A DNA stretch of 64,000 nucleotides, taken from assembly GCF_023283895.1 (NCBI RefSeq), contig NZ_JAKILB010000017.1, positions 1 to 64,000 of the forward strand, written 5' to 3'. Positions 22,918 to 32,863 of this stretch are shown here, in pieces. Position numbers and translations under genes: made by a program. The stretch comes from Shewanella pneumatophori (GTDB taxonomy: Bacteria > Pseudomonadota > Gammaproteobacteria > Enterobacterales > Shewanellaceae). Numbering within the stretch: position 1 is the stretch's first letter; each line of letters opens with the position of its first letter. The notes beneath the pieces were generated by a model. It had not been told where the DNA came from. It was given only the letters and a program-made list of their open reading frames with translations, and ran no database searches.

Positions 22918-25560
22918 CTAGAATTGGTAGCTTGCGCCTAAATAGTAACGCGAGCCAAATTCAATGGTATTTTGAGTCAAATCATAGGTTGTATCACGTG
23001 ACTGAATGACTTCATTGGTTAAGTTAACACCCTCTAGCGTAAGGTTGAGGTTTTCTAATATATGCCAAGTAATAGAGGCGTCCCATTGGCTGTAGTCATC
23101 ATTAAGTACAGTATTTAGCGCACCAACTCCTTGCCACTCTGTGCGCCAGTTATACGCAACACGAGCAGTGATATACTCATTTTCATAAAACACTGAGCCA
23201 TTAAATGAGTTCTCTGATACACCAGGCACCATCTCTTTCTCACCAGCAGCATTAGTTTGCTCACTATCAACATAAGTATAATTACTTAAGAAGCCCACAC
23301 CAGAATCCCAAGTGTGCTGCAGCTGCAGCTCTACACCAGTTACAGAGCCATCACCACTGTTTTGTGGACGCGTAACGCGGCACTCATCCCATAAATCTTC
23401 GCTTGGACCACATGTTTCAACATACTCAGTGCTTTCAACCACATTGACAACGTTGTCAATTTCTTTGACAAAAACGGCTGCAGATAACAAAGAAGATGGT
23501 GAGAAATACCACTCAACACCAATATCAGCTTGATTTGATTCGTAAGGCTGCAAATTAGGGTTACCGCCATTTGCACTGCCAATATTCGTTGCGATATTTA
23601 GACCAGGTTTCAAATCACTATAGTTATTACGAGCCATCACTTTTGATGCTGCACCACGTAAAATCAAGTCATCAGATAAGTTATAAGCAATGTTTAAACT
23701 TGGTAACCAATTATCATAATCAACAGTTTCATTGAAAACATTGCCATCAGCATACCCCGTCGATTTTTGTTCTGTAGTTACATAACGGACACCTAAATTA
23801 CCGCGGTAATTGTCACCGGAAAAATCAACTTGTGCGTATAGTGCTAACATTTCTTCTTCTACGGAAAAGGTATTACCTTTATTAAGCACCTCTACAAGCT
23901 CGCCATTTTGGTATTTTTGGCTAATGAAATCCCACCATTTATTTTCATCAAGATAAGCATATGAATTCAATGTATTACCAGATGATTGCGAGTGCAGACC
24001 AGTTAGTACTCCGCCGCTCCAATTAGCGAGGTTACCATCAGGCACAAAACCAATGATTTCACTAGGGTTGCGGTTATAGGCCTCTCGAGAAAAGTCGCTG
24101 GTGTTGTACTTAATACCTGAGGCTATATTGTCGATGTAATCATTATCAAGTTCGAAAACCACATCAAATTGCGCATAGGCAATATCATGATCTTGAAGCG
24201 AACTTTCATAGTTTGCTTCTTGAGCATGTTTAAACTGCGATGCATCTGTCGCATCAAGAGAAGTTAACTGAACTTGATAAGGCCCTGTTGCATCATAGCT
24301 AAAGCCGCCATCTACACTTCCTTGACCATTTGGAAAGGCTGGGTCACCAATTTTATCACCCTCATCTGTTGCCGGAATCCACCAAGAAGATGAGCCACCT
24401 TGAGTGCCACCTTTAGATGTTGATTGGCCAACCACCCCACTTAATGTATAACCATCGCCAGTATACTTACCGGTTAGGTTTAGCACATCTGCTTCCATAT
24501 TTACGGCATGACGTACAACCGGGTTATAAATAATTGACGCATAAGCGGGCTGGATTGTTGCTGACTCTGTGCCACCGAGTGAGTTATTAACAACATTTGT
24601 CGCTTCTGAGCCACGGGCGCTTACAGTTAAAAAGTTATGGTTAACATGCGGGTTATCAAACTCAAAATTAAAGTAATCTAAAGTCAACTCAAAATCTTCA
24701 GTTGCCATAAACTGCAACGTTAGTTGAGCACTAGTGCGTTCCCGCTCCGCTCTAAAGGCTTGAGAGCCGATTCCCCATGCCCCTACAGCGGCCTCCTCAC
24801 CTGTTTGCTCATTAGCTGCAAAATAGGGGTAATAGCCGCTTAAAGATTCTAATACTTGTCGGCCAGAAGTGAGCTTTTCAAACGAATACGCGGCTAAAAT
24901 ACCAAAACGCTCATCTTCATCTTTCCAGCTTCCTAAAAATGCCGCTCCAGGATCGTTTTCTTCATACAAAGAACTGCGAGCGACTTCAGCGGAAACCATA
25001 TAGGTATTGGCGTCTAAATCGAGCGGCTTACGAGTTTGTAAATTAACTGTACCACCTAATGCCCCCTCTTCAATTCGTGCTTCAGGCGATTTATACACTT
25101 CAACCCCAGAGATCTGCTCTGCCCCAACAAGCTCCATATTGAAGGTTCTAGTTGCAGGCCCTAAGTCATACCATGATGTATTGGCAACTGATTGACCATT
25201 TAACAAAATACGCGATTGCTCCGGCGCAGTACCTCGAATCGTCACCCCACTCACTTCACCGTATTGGCGATCCACTGTTACCCCAGAGATCCGCTGCAGC
25301 GCATCACCGACATTTTTATCTGGAAACTTACCGATATCTTCCGCAGTAATAGCATCGACAACTGAGTTTGCGAAACGCTTAGTATTGAGCGATTTCTGTA
25401 GCGAGCTACGCATGCCCTTAACTTCAATCACTTCAATATTATCATCCGCTTGCGGCCCTTCAGCAGCCAGCACAGGGCTTGAAGCCCCCATCAACACACC
25501 GATAACACATAGTGCCAAACTCGAGCGCTTAAACATTTTTAAATTATTATTAGCTTTCAT
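22918..25560 (-). CDS. TonB-dependent outer-membrane receptor
   Basis: An 880-residue receptor. A signal peptide ends near VLAAEG (about residue 33). A TonB-box-like stretch IEVIEVKG precedes the plug domain (about 60-190), which has DALQRISGVTVDRQYGEVSGVTIRG. The rest is a beta-barrel ending in YYLGASYQF with the C-terminal phenylalanine needed for outer-membrane assembly. Its pattern is that of the TonB-Xanth-Caul group found in polysaccharide and amino-sugar utilisation loci. Together with the divergent permease, kinase and hexosaminidase, uptake of chitin or GlcNAc-containing oligosaccharides is inferred. Confidence 0.92.
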   Translation of the reverse strand: MKANNNLKMFKRSSLALCVIGVLMGASSPVLAAEGPQADDNIEVIEVKGMRSSLQKSLNTKRFANSVVDAITAEDIGKFPDKNVGDALQRISGVTVDRQYGEVSGVTIRGTAPEQSRILLNGQSVANTSWYDLGPATRTFNMELVGAEQISGVEVYKSPEARIEEGALGGTVNLQTRKPLDLDANTYMVSAEVARSSLYEENDPGAAFLGSWKDEDERFGILAAYSFEKLTSGRQVLESLSGYYPYFAANEQTGEEAAVGAWGIGSQAFRAERERTSAQLTLQFMATEDFELTLDYFNFEFDNPHVNHNFLTVSARGSEATNVVNNSLGGTESATIQPAYASIIYNPVVRHAVNMEADVLNLTGKYTGDGYTLSGVVGQSTSKGGTQGGSSSWWIPATDEGDKIGDPAFPNGQGSVDGGFSYDATGPYQVQLTSLDATDASQFKHAQEANYESSLQDHDIAYAQFDVVFELDNDYIDNIASGIKYNTSDFSREAYNRNPSEIIGFVPDGNLANWSGGVLTGLHSQSSGNTLNSYAYLDENKWWDFISQKYQNGELVEVLNKGNTFSVEEEMLALYAQVDFSGDNYRGNLGVRYVTTEQKSTGYADGNVFNETVDYDNWLPSLNIAYNLSDDLILRGAASKVMARNNYSDLKPGLNIATNIGSANGGNPNLQPYESNQADIGVEWYFSPSSLLSAAVFVKEIDNVVNVVESTEYVETCGPSEDLWDECRVTRPQNSGDGSVTGVELQLQHTWDSGVGFLSNYTYVDSEQTNAAGEKEMVPGVSENSFNGSVFYENEYITARVAYNWRTEWQGVGALNTVLNDDYSQWDASITWHILENLNLTLEGVNLTNEVIQSRDTTYDLTQNTIEFGSRYYLGASYQF

Positions 25561-26236
25561 GGTTATTCCTGTATTCCCTACACGTCCAATGTTAAAAAAC
25601 CATTACTAACTTATACTGCTGCGCAATTTAATTTAGGTACATTTCAACTAAGTAATGATACTTATCTATCTTAATTGCTGAAAAAATCGACCGATCCAAT
25701 ATCAATTGTAAATACCATGTGAATAATGGGATTCGCTATTTACGCTTAAAATTAACTGACAATGCGTATTATTGGCTCAAGCTATAGTTTAAATATTGCA
25801 CTTATACCTTGATGTAAAAACCTATTATTTAATTGGTAATACTGCAGTTGCGCATTTACCTCGCTCTTAGGTTTATGGTTTATTGAGCTAACAATTTTAC
25901 TTATCACTTATCACTTATCACTTAATCTATAAGTTTAGTTTTATATCGCTAGAACAAAATAATTGCTGAAAAATTTAAACTCGTAATTTGTGATTCTTCA
26001 TCTTCGCTAAGCCTAAACTCTCTACAATCATTACAACAAGTAAAATAAACCCATTAAAAACAAATGCTAGAAAATGGCTGGAACACACTAAAAAACCAAT
26101 AATTGAATAGTATTACTATTTGATAATTCAGTATCTCTACTCAAGTAAAAGCTAGGCAATATATAACGACCAATAATACTCGCTCAATCCAAACTTTATT
26201 AAACAATAGGATTTAGCACAGCAAAGGATGCTATTA
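25561..26236. other. Divergent promoter region of the amino-sugar locus
   Basis: 676 very AT-rich bases between the TonB receptor (minus) and the sugar permease (plus). Both promoters must lie here. I looked for a NagR/LacI-type or CRP palindrome and saw none I would defend. A short tandem repeat is at 25899-25924. Confidence 0.45.
25899..25924. repeat. Short tandem repeat, 7-bp unit
   Basis: The unit ACTTATC occurs three times in a row followed by ACTTA. It lies in the divergent promoter region of the amino-sugar locus. It may be a slippage-prone tract that varies between strains or spaced regulator half-sites; nothing in the sequence decides. Confidence 0.6.
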
Positions 26237-27508
26237 ATGAATAAGAATTTATTTTTAGTAGGGACTGTTCTACTTACATTTTTTGTGGTTTCTTTTATAA
26301 CGAATATTTTAGGACCAATATTCCCTTCACTCGTTAGCGACTTTAATATTAGTCTTGCTATCGCAGGTTTTTTACCTTTTTCATTTTTCGCTGCTTATGG
26401 TGTCATGTCGATCCCTGCGGGAGTTTTAGTCGATAAGTACGGTGAAAAAGCTGTCCTTTATCTCGCTTTTTCTATGGCCGCATCAGGCGCATTACTCTTC
26501 GGCTTATTACCAAGCTTCTCAATGGCAATGCTTTCACTTTTCCTCATTGGTTCTGGAATGGCAATGTTACAGGTAGCAATAAATCCGTTGTTGAGAGTTG
26601 TTGGAGGAGAAGAAAACTTTGCTTTTTATTCTGTTTCAGGACAGCTTCTTTTTGGCGCAGCAGGTACGCTTAGTCCATTGGTTTATAGCTACTTGGTTAT
26701 AGGCCTCAATAAGCCATCGGCGCAAGACCCAATAATTAATTTACTGGCCAATGTCGTACCAAGTGACATGACCTGGTTATCTATGTATTGGCTTTTTGCA
26801 ATCATTTCTATTGCTATGCTACTAATCATCTCTCGCGTTAATTTTCCAACTGTTGAGCGTAATAGCAGTGAGTCAGTCGGTACTCTGGCTGTTTATAAAC
26901 AGCTATTTAACAACAAAACTGTGATTTTATTCTTTATTGCCATTGCCGCCTATGTAGGAGCAGAGCAAGGGGTGGCTAATGCTATGTCATTATTTTTACA
27001 GCAGCATCACGGACTTGATCCTGTCACCCAAGGTGCGGCAATCGTTAGCCGATTTTGGTTAATGCTTACCCTCGGCTGCATTCTAGGTCTGGGGCTTGTT
27101 AAGTTACTCGATAGCAGGGTTGTACTCGTTGGCTTTTCGCTTTGCGCTATCCTCTCTTTGACCGCTGCAATTCTCGGGTCAACGTCGATTAGTGTTATTG
27201 CCTTCCCCCTTGTCGGTTTCTTCCTTTCGGTTATGTGGTCAGTAATTTTCTCTTTAGCCCTAAACTCAGTAAAACACCATCATGGTTCGGTTGCCGGGAT
27301 CTTGTGCACCGGCATCGTTGGTGGTGGCTTAGCCTCACCTCTTGTTGGTTTTATCGCAGATATTAGTGGTGACCTTAGACTTGGGCTACTTATCGTTTAT
27401 GCGATGCTGTTTTATATCCTTAGTATCGGTTTTTGGGCAAAGCCTTTAATCACAAACAAAACCATACAAATATTTAAATCTAAGGGAGAAACAACAAGCA
27501 ATATTTAA
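26237..27508 (+). CDS. MFS sugar permease, FucP/NagP-like
   Basis: A 423-residue inner-membrane transporter with 12 predicted helices. The N-terminal half shows the pattern of the fucose/GlcNAc permease group (FITNILGPIFPSL, AAYGVMSIPAGVLVDKYGEK). It likely imports a hexose or amino sugar with protons; GlcNAc is the best guess because a ROK kinase and a GH20 hexosaminidase follow. An upstream in-frame ATG at 26228 overlaps the ribosome-binding site AAAGGA, so the ATG at 26237, eight bases after it, is preferred. It is the first gene of a three-gene operon with 71 and 5 bases between genes. Confidence 0.85.
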   Translation: MNKNLFLVGTVLLTFFVVSFITNILGPIFPSLVSDFNISLAIAGFLPFSFFAAYGVMSIPAGVLVDKYGEKAVLYLAFSMAASGALLFGLLPSFSMAMLSLFLIGSGMAMLQVAINPLLRVVGGEENFAFYSVSGQLLFGAAGTLSPLVYSYLVIGLNKPSAQDPIINLLANVVPSDMTWLSMYWLFAIISIAMLLIISRVNFPTVERNSSESVGTLAVYKQLFNNKTVILFFIAIAAYVGAEQGVANAMSLFLQQHHGLDPVTQGAAIVSRFWLMLTLGCILGLGLVKLLDSRVVLVGFSLCAILSLTAAILGSTSISVIAFPLVGFFLSVMWSVIFSLALNSVKHHHGSVAGILCTGIVGGGLASPLVGFIADISGDLRLGLLIVYAMLFYILSIGFWAKPLITNKTIQIFKSKGETTSNI

Positions 27509-27579
27509 GCAAATAATGACGCGGTGTTAGGTTTATTTCACTAAGTATCCATCTTATTCACTCTGTAATAAGCAGAGTT

Positions 27580-28446
27580 ATGACTAGGTTTAATATGAGT
27601 TTTCCTTCAATTGTCACCCTTGATATTGGTGGCACTAAAATCAATGCAGGCCGTTACGTTAACGGTGTAATCGAAGAATCACGTTCATTTGAATTTCGCG
27701 CTAGCGCAAGCTCAGAGGATATTGAAGATTTTATTATTCACTGCATTGATACTTTTTTTATACACAGCACTGTCGGTATTGCCATTGGGGTGCCTTGTAT
27801 AGTTGATACTCAGCTAGGGGTGGTATACGACGCTGTAAATATTCCAGCATGGAAAGAATTTGCGTTAAAGCAACGATTAGAGCGCCATTACAACATTGGA
27901 GTTTATATTAATAATGACGTTAACTGTTTTACCGTAGGCGAGCACCTGTTTGGTGCTGGCAAGGGCTATAACGATATTATTGGATTGTGCTTAGGTACAG
28001 GAGTCGGTTCAGGTTTTGTTATCCAAAATCAATTATATCAAGGCCATAATTGCTCCGCCGGTGAAGTCGGAGAAATAGCTTATCTCAATTCCACCATTGA
28101 TGACTATTGCTCTGGGCGCTTCTTTGAACTGCAGTTTGGCATCAATGGGGCGTTGCTAGCCCAAGCGGCTCGAGCCGGTAATAAAGAAGCCATTGATGCT
28201 TTTGAGCAGTTCGGACAGCACTTATCCCATGCAATATCCCACTTACTTCTGGTAGTCGACCCACAAGTGATCATTATTGGCGGCTCAGTAGCCAAATCGT
28301 TTGACCTTTTCATCAAAGGGGTTTGGAACGGGCTTGCTGCGTTTCCTTATCAGAAGCTGGTTCGTAACCTCATCATTACTCCTTCAAGCCAAAGTGATAG
28401 CGCGTTACTTGGCGCAGCACAATTACACTTAGCCTCTAAAAGGTAA
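27580..28446 (+). CDS. ROK-family sugar kinase
   Basis: A 288-residue cytoplasmic kinase of the ROK family. The phosphate motif DIGGTK is at 15-20, the catalytic Asp is in NNDVNCFTVGEH, and LGTGVGSGF forms the second phosphate loop. The zinc-binding CxCGxxGCxE motif of classical ROK proteins is replaced here by DYCSGRFFEL, as in several GlcNAc or other hexose kinases from the same kind of locus. It probably phosphorylates the sugar brought in by the permease before it. A second ATG five codons in is an alternative start; neither has a strong ribosome-binding site. Confidence 0.85.
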   Translation: MTRFNMSFPSIVTLDIGGTKINAGRYVNGVIEESRSFEFRASASSEDIEDFIIHCIDTFFIHSTVGIAIGVPCIVDTQLGVVYDAVNIPAWKEFALKQRLERHYNIGVYINNDVNCFTVGEHLFGAGKGYNDIIGLCLGTGVGSGFVIQNQLYQGHNCSAGEVGEIAYLNSTIDDYCSGRFFELQFGINGALLAQAARAGNKEAIDAFEQFGQHLSHAISHLLLVVDPQVIIIGGSVAKSFDLFIKGVWNGLAAFPYQKLVRNLIITPSSQSDSALLGAAQLHLASKR

Positions 28447-28451
28447 ATGCT

Positions 28452-31088
28452 ATGCATAAAAAAATAATACTCACAGGTTTACTTTCGCTCTACTCTGCTA
28501 CTTCTTTCGCTGCGGGCACGGCTCCTGAGCAAACAACATATACTCAGGCTAGCCTAGACAATTTAGCGCGTAACCTTGAAGTTAAACACGAATTTGTCGA
28601 CTCTTATCCAGAGCAATGTCCTAATAATCTTGACGAGTGCTACCGCTCTAAAATCCACCTTGAATATCCCCATAACTATCAACCTAAACTTGGTAATTGG
28701 GCTATTTACTTTAGCCAATTAACGCCAGTACAAACTGTCAACTCAAGTGAATTTACCATCACTCATATAAATGGCGATCTACATAAAATCACTCCAACAA
28801 AGCAGTTTTCAGGCTTTAGTGCAAATCAACCGATCACTATCGATTTCTATAATTACGGCACCCAAATAACTCGCTCAGAGTTTATGCCTAATTACTTTGT
28901 GTATTCCGAAGGCTTAAAAGCTACCATTATTGATAGCACTCGGACTGATATCCATCCAGAAACAGGCTTAGAAACCCAAGATTACCTATTACCTTTTACT
29001 GACAAGCAAACACAGTTTAAATTGTCAAAAACCGATAATACTCAGTGGGCAAGCGCTCAACAGATTTACGCAACCACTCCTGAAGTGCCTCAAGGTTTAA
29101 ATTTGAGTGGCCGTTTGATCCCTCAGCCTGCATCTGTTGAGATCACCTCAAATAAAACTATCGACTTATCTAAAGGGTTGAGTTTTACGACCACAGGCGT
29201 GTCAACTGCTGTACTAGCTCCGGCAATTGAACGCCTTAATTTAGTGGGCTTAAAAACCTCTAAAGACGGCTTTCCTGTCAATATCATTGTAAATAGCGAG
29301 CTCAATAGCAACGCTAATAATGAATTTCAGAGCGTTGAAGATTATCGCCTCACAAGCACTCCTTTAGCGATTACTATCAAAGCAAGTTCAAATACTGGTG
29401 CTTTTTACGGGCTAATGTCGCTGGCAGGCTTGGTAAGCGTGAAGCATCAGGTCATTCCTAGCTTAAAGATTAAAGACTCACCGAGATACCGCTTTAGAGG
29501 CTTGCATATTGATGTAGCGAGAAACTTTCTATCAAAGAACTTTATCTTAAAAACTATCGATCAAATGGCCGCCTACAAGCTAAATAAGCTTCACTTGCAC
29601 CTCGCTGATGATGAAGGCTGGCGAATCGAAATTCCCGGGCTTGCAGAACTAAGTGAGGTTGGCGGCAGACGCTGTTTTAATGCGCCAGAAAAATGCTTAA
29701 TGCCTCAGCTGGGAAGCGAAATAACCGGAAATAGCCAAAGTGATGGCTACTATAGTGTTGAAGATTACCAAGACATTCTCGCCTATGCTAAAGCTCGCCA
29801 TATTCAGGTTATTCCTTCTCTAGATATGCCAGGTCACAGCCGCGCAGCCATTCATGCAATGGAGGCCAGATACCAAAAATACCTAGCTAAAGGTGATGTT
29901 GAACTTGCGCTGCAATATCGTCTCGTAGAGCCGGAAGATAAAACCCAATACAGCTCAATTCAGCACTATTCTGACAATACTCTTAACGTATGTTTAGACA
30001 GTACTTATCACTTTATTGATAAAGTGATAGCTGAAGTGCAAGCAATGCACCAACAAGCAGGTACACCTTTAACGACTTATCATATTGGCGCAGATGAAAC
30101 CGCTGGAGCTTGGTTGGAGTCGCCTTCCTGCGATAAATTAAAAATTGAACAAGCAGAAAAGGTGGCCGGACTACACACACTAAACGGCTACTTTATTGAA
30201 AAAATATCAGCGATGCTTGCAGACAAAAATATAAAAGTGGCAGGTTGGAATGACGGCATGGGCGAAACTCGTCCTCAGAACATGCCTAAAAATGTACAAA
30301 CTAACTCTTGGTCACTTTTGTTTGAAAAAGGTCATATTGCAACACATCAACAAGCTAATCATCGCTGGGATACAGTGATCTCAACACCTGAAGCAACCTA
30401 TTTCGATTTTCCATATCAAGCGCACCCTGAAGAGCGCGGTAATCACTGGGCTGCACGGCATATCAGCACCCAAAAAGTATTTGAATTTATGCCTGATAAC
30501 TTACCTGCCCATGCAGAGTTTTGGTTTGACAGTACTGGCCACCCTTATCGCTCTGATGACAGCCAATCCCCCCTAGATCAAGGAGTACGGTACAAGGGCG
30601 TACAAGGACATTTATGGAGCGAGATGCTAAGGAGCGACTCGCAAGCAGAATACATGCTGTATCCCCGTTTACTTGCGCTAGCTGAACGCGCTTGGCATAA
30701 AGCAGAGTGGGAATTAGATTATGATTATTCCGGAGTAGTCTATGATGAAAACAGCGGTCACTTTAGTAAAAAAGCGCAGCAGCAACGCGCCAAAGACTGG
30801 CAGAGTTTTGCTTATGTACTTGGTGCAAGAGAGCTAGCAAAGCTGGCAAAATCCGACGTGTTTTACCGCATTCCAACTGTTGGAGCCACTGTAGAGAATG
30901 GCAAGTTAAAAGTGAAAACCCCATTCCCTTATATCGAGGTTGAGTATAGAGAGGTTCAAGCTGATACAGCCCAGTCAGCAAGCCAAAATTGGCAGCCTTA
31001 TACATCAACTAGTGAGGTAACAGGCACTATTGAAGTACGCGCGATAGGGGCTGATGGCGTACGAAAAGGCCGGAGATTGAATTTGTAG
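28452..31088 (+). CDS. Beta-N-acetylhexosaminidase (chitobiase), GH20
   Basis: An 878-residue secreted or periplasmic enzyme with a signal peptide (cut near SFAAG, about residue 21). The order is an N-terminal carbohydrate-binding CHB_HEX domain (about 25-175), a GH20b domain (about 215-340), the GH20 catalytic barrel (about 345-770) and a C-terminal CHB_HEX_C domain. The catalytic pair is D548/E549 in HIGADETAGAW. It removes terminal GlcNAc from chitobiose and similar oligosaccharides. It begins five bases after the kinase stop with AAAGG ahead of its ATG, so the two are co-transcribed, completing an uptake-hydrolysis-phosphorylation route. Confidence 0.94.
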   Translation: MHKKIILTGLLSLYSATSFAAGTAPEQTTYTQASLDNLARNLEVKHEFVDSYPEQCPNNLDECYRSKIHLEYPHNYQPKLGNWAIYFSQLTPVQTVNSSEFTITHINGDLHKITPTKQFSGFSANQPITIDFYNYGTQITRSEFMPNYFVYSEGLKATIIDSTRTDIHPETGLETQDYLLPFTDKQTQFKLSKTDNTQWASAQQIYATTPEVPQGLNLSGRLIPQPASVEITSNKTIDLSKGLSFTTTGVSTAVLAPAIERLNLVGLKTSKDGFPVNIIVNSELNSNANNEFQSVEDYRLTSTPLAITIKASSNTGAFYGLMSLAGLVSVKHQVIPSLKIKDSPRYRFRGLHIDVARNFLSKNFILKTIDQMAAYKLNKLHLHLADDEGWRIEIPGLAELSEVGGRRCFNAPEKCLMPQLGSEITGNSQSDGYYSVEDYQDILAYAKARHIQVIPSLDMPGHSRAAIHAMEARYQKYLAKGDVELALQYRLVEPEDKTQYSSIQHYSDNTLNVCLDSTYHFIDKVIAEVQAMHQQAGTPLTTYHIGADETAGAWLESPSCDKLKIEQAEKVAGLHTLNGYFIEKISAMLADKNIKVAGWNDGMGETRPQNMPKNVQTNSWSLLFEKGHIATHQQANHRWDTVISTPEATYFDFPYQAHPEERGNHWAARHISTQKVFEFMPDNLPAHAEFWFDSTGHPYRSDDSQSPLDQGVRYKGVQGHLWSEMLRSDSQAEYMLYPRLLALAERAWHKAEWELDYDYSGVVYDENSGHFSKKAQQQRAKDWQSFAYVLGARELAKLAKSDVFYRIPTVGATVENGKLKVKTPFPYIEVEYREVQADTAQSASQNWQPYTSTSEVTGTIEVRAIGADGVRKGRRLNL

Positions 31089-31154
31089 CTTAGGCTGTAA
31101 TCTATGCTGTATTGATGTCTTTGCCTTCAAAAATATCAAATAGCACAAATAGCA

Positions 31155-31176
31155 AAAGCCCACTTTTAGTGGGCTG
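31155..31176 (-). terminator. Terminator between hexosaminidase and dsbA-like gene
   Basis: The stem GCCCAC / GTGGGC with a 5-base loop is followed on the minus strand by TTTTGC. The U tract favours termination of the dsbA-like transcript; it may also help end the convergent hexosaminidase transcript. Confidence 0.65.
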
Positions 31177-31239
31177 TTGAGTTGCAAATTCTGTGCTTTC
31201 AAACTGCCTATTATCAAGCGCTAGAGTTTGAAACTGAAC

Positions 31240-31869
31240 CTACTCTTCGAGAGTATTTAAATATTTGACTAATTGCACTAGATCTTCTGGTGTTTTACCA
31301 GGATTCTTAACTAAATACTGACCGTTAACAACGATTGATGGCACGCCACGAATTTCAGCTAATTGCGCTTGAGTGTCGTAATTCATCAGCGCTAATTTAG
31401 CATCGGTTGATTGCATTGCTGCTTCGACATCTTTGCCATCTAGGCCTTGGCTTACAAAAAAGTCTTTCAGTTGTTCAGGGCGAGTAAATGCGCCTTCTTT
31501 CTCATGAATTCGAGTAAAAATATTGCCATGAACTTGCTTAGTTACACTGAACTTTTGCGCCAAGTAATAGGCTTCCTGACTTAAAATCCAACTTGTACGA
31601 CCGGCGCCAACTGGGGTACGTTCAAACTTAACTTCATCACCTAGAAGGTGCGCTGTTTGCTCAAAAAATGGATCTTGGCGGTAACAGTGACCACAGTTAT
31701 ACGAAAAGAACTCACGCACAATAGGTTTTGTGCTTTCTGGGATCCCTGCGATTTTAACGTAATCCACACCTTCAACATAAGTGTTCGCCGCTGCAACTTG
31801 TAATGGTAACCACAGCATAGCAACCATAAAAATGTGACTAACGGCCTTGATTAATAATTTCATATTCAT
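31240..31869 (-). CDS. DsbA-like periplasmic thiol:disulfide oxidoreductase
   Basis: A 209-residue periplasmic protein with a signal peptide (cut near VAAANT, about residue 28). The thioredoxin fold carries the redox motif CGHC at C59-C62 (FFSYNCGHCYR) and a cis-proline loop RGVPSIVVNG. It should oxidise cysteines of secreted proteins. E. coli DsbA has CPHC; here the first inner residue is glycine, which may alter the redox potential. Length and the helical insertion (about 85-165) match DsbA rather than DsbC or DsbG. It is preceded by the epimerase-like gene on the same strand. Confidence 0.85.
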   Translation of the reverse strand: MNMKLLIKAVSHIFMVAMLWLPLQVAAANTYVEGVDYVKIAGIPESTKPIVREFFSYNCGHCYRQDPFFEQTAHLLGDEVKFERTPVGAGRTSWILSQEAYYLAQKFSVTKQVHGNIFTRIHEKEGAFTRPEQLKDFFVSQGLDGKDVEAAMQSTDAKLALMNYDTQAQLAEIRGVPSIVVNGQYLVKNPGKTPEDLVQLVKYLNTLEE

Positions 31870-31973
31870 CCTTAATTGCTATTGTTGCTTTAACTAAACC
31901 TTTGAGATGCTGCCTAGCTTTAAATACTTTAAAGTTCAGTGTTTAATTAAACGTTTTGAGCCAAGCTAACCCT

Positions 31974-32822
31974 CTATTCACATGCTTCTAGCATATCCAT
32001 AGGATCGCAAAATTGATACTCAAAATTAATCTCTTCAACCAATCGTTGACTACAAATTAACTTACCCATTGCTGATGATACGTCATAAGCATCACCTTCC
32101 TCTTTGGCGAAATCAGGAGCAGTTAAGCCCAGCATATTAGCTGCTTTTACATAAAAATCCTGTCTCGTTGGGTGCTCGGGAGCGCATACATTATAAATAC
32201 CACCAACGTTAGACTCAAAAATCAGTTTAGTCACTGCCGCAATACAATCATTTAAGTGCACAATATTGACTGCACTCATACCACCCGTAAGCTCTTTTTT
32301 ACCTGCCAAAAATCGTCCCGGGTGCCTTTGTGGGCCAACAAGACCAGCAAAACGAACCACGCAAATATTCGGCTGGTCAGAAAACAGTTGTTCTGCTTGC
32401 AATAGCTTTTCACTAATTGGCGAGTGTGCCTGTGCGTCTTTTTCTGTAAGCACACCATTAATTGCAGGGTAAACCCCAGTTGTACTGACAAAAATCAGTC
32501 TTTTATAATCGAAACCTGCGATTAACTGCTTTAATTTGGCAAGTCGCTGCAGATAGGCATTAGGAGCCTTTCTTAATCCGGGGGGAATATTAACCACAAG
32601 GCAATCAGCATTAAGGGCATTTGTAATAGTTTGACTATCTTGAGCCAAATGCTCGTCATCATCTAAATCGAGCTGAAAACCGTTAATGCCAAACACACTT
32701 AATTCTTCAGCTGCAGACTGCGAACGCTTGCTGCCATAAACGATAGTGCCACGTTCTTGAAGGAATTGAGCAAGAGGCAAACCAAACCAACCGCAGCCGA
32801 CTATACCTACAGTTTTGATCAT
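31974..32822 (-). CDS. NAD(P)-dependent epimerase/dehydratase-like protein (YeeZ-like)
   Basis: A 282-residue atypical short-chain dehydrogenase. The N-terminal Rossmann motif is VGIVGCGWFGLPLA (5-18) with GSKRS at the end of beta-2, which suggests NADP binding. The strand FVSTTGVYP carries Ser/Thr and Tyr residues of the extended SDR active site, but the usual YxxxK pair is not clear. This pattern matches E. coli YeeZ, whose substrate is unknown. It is 41 bases downstream of the HD-GYP gene in the same direction. Confidence 0.75.
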   Translation of the reverse strand: MIKTVGIVGCGWFGLPLAQFLQERGTIVYGSKRSQSAAEELSVFGINGFQLDLDDDEHLAQDSQTITNALNADCLVVNIPPGLRKAPNAYLQRLAKLKQLIAGFDYKRLIFVSTTGVYPAINGVLTEKDAQAHSPISEKLLQAEQLFSDQPNICVVRFAGLVGPQRHPGRFLAGKKELTGGMSAVNIVHLNDCIAAVTKLIFESNVGGIYNVCAPEHPTRQDFYVKAANMLGLTAPDFAKEEGDAYDVSSAMGKLICSQRLVEEINFEYQFCDPMDMLEACE

Positions 32823-32863
32823 ATATTTCTCTTTTTATTGGTTATGAATTAGCTTTAATTAAG

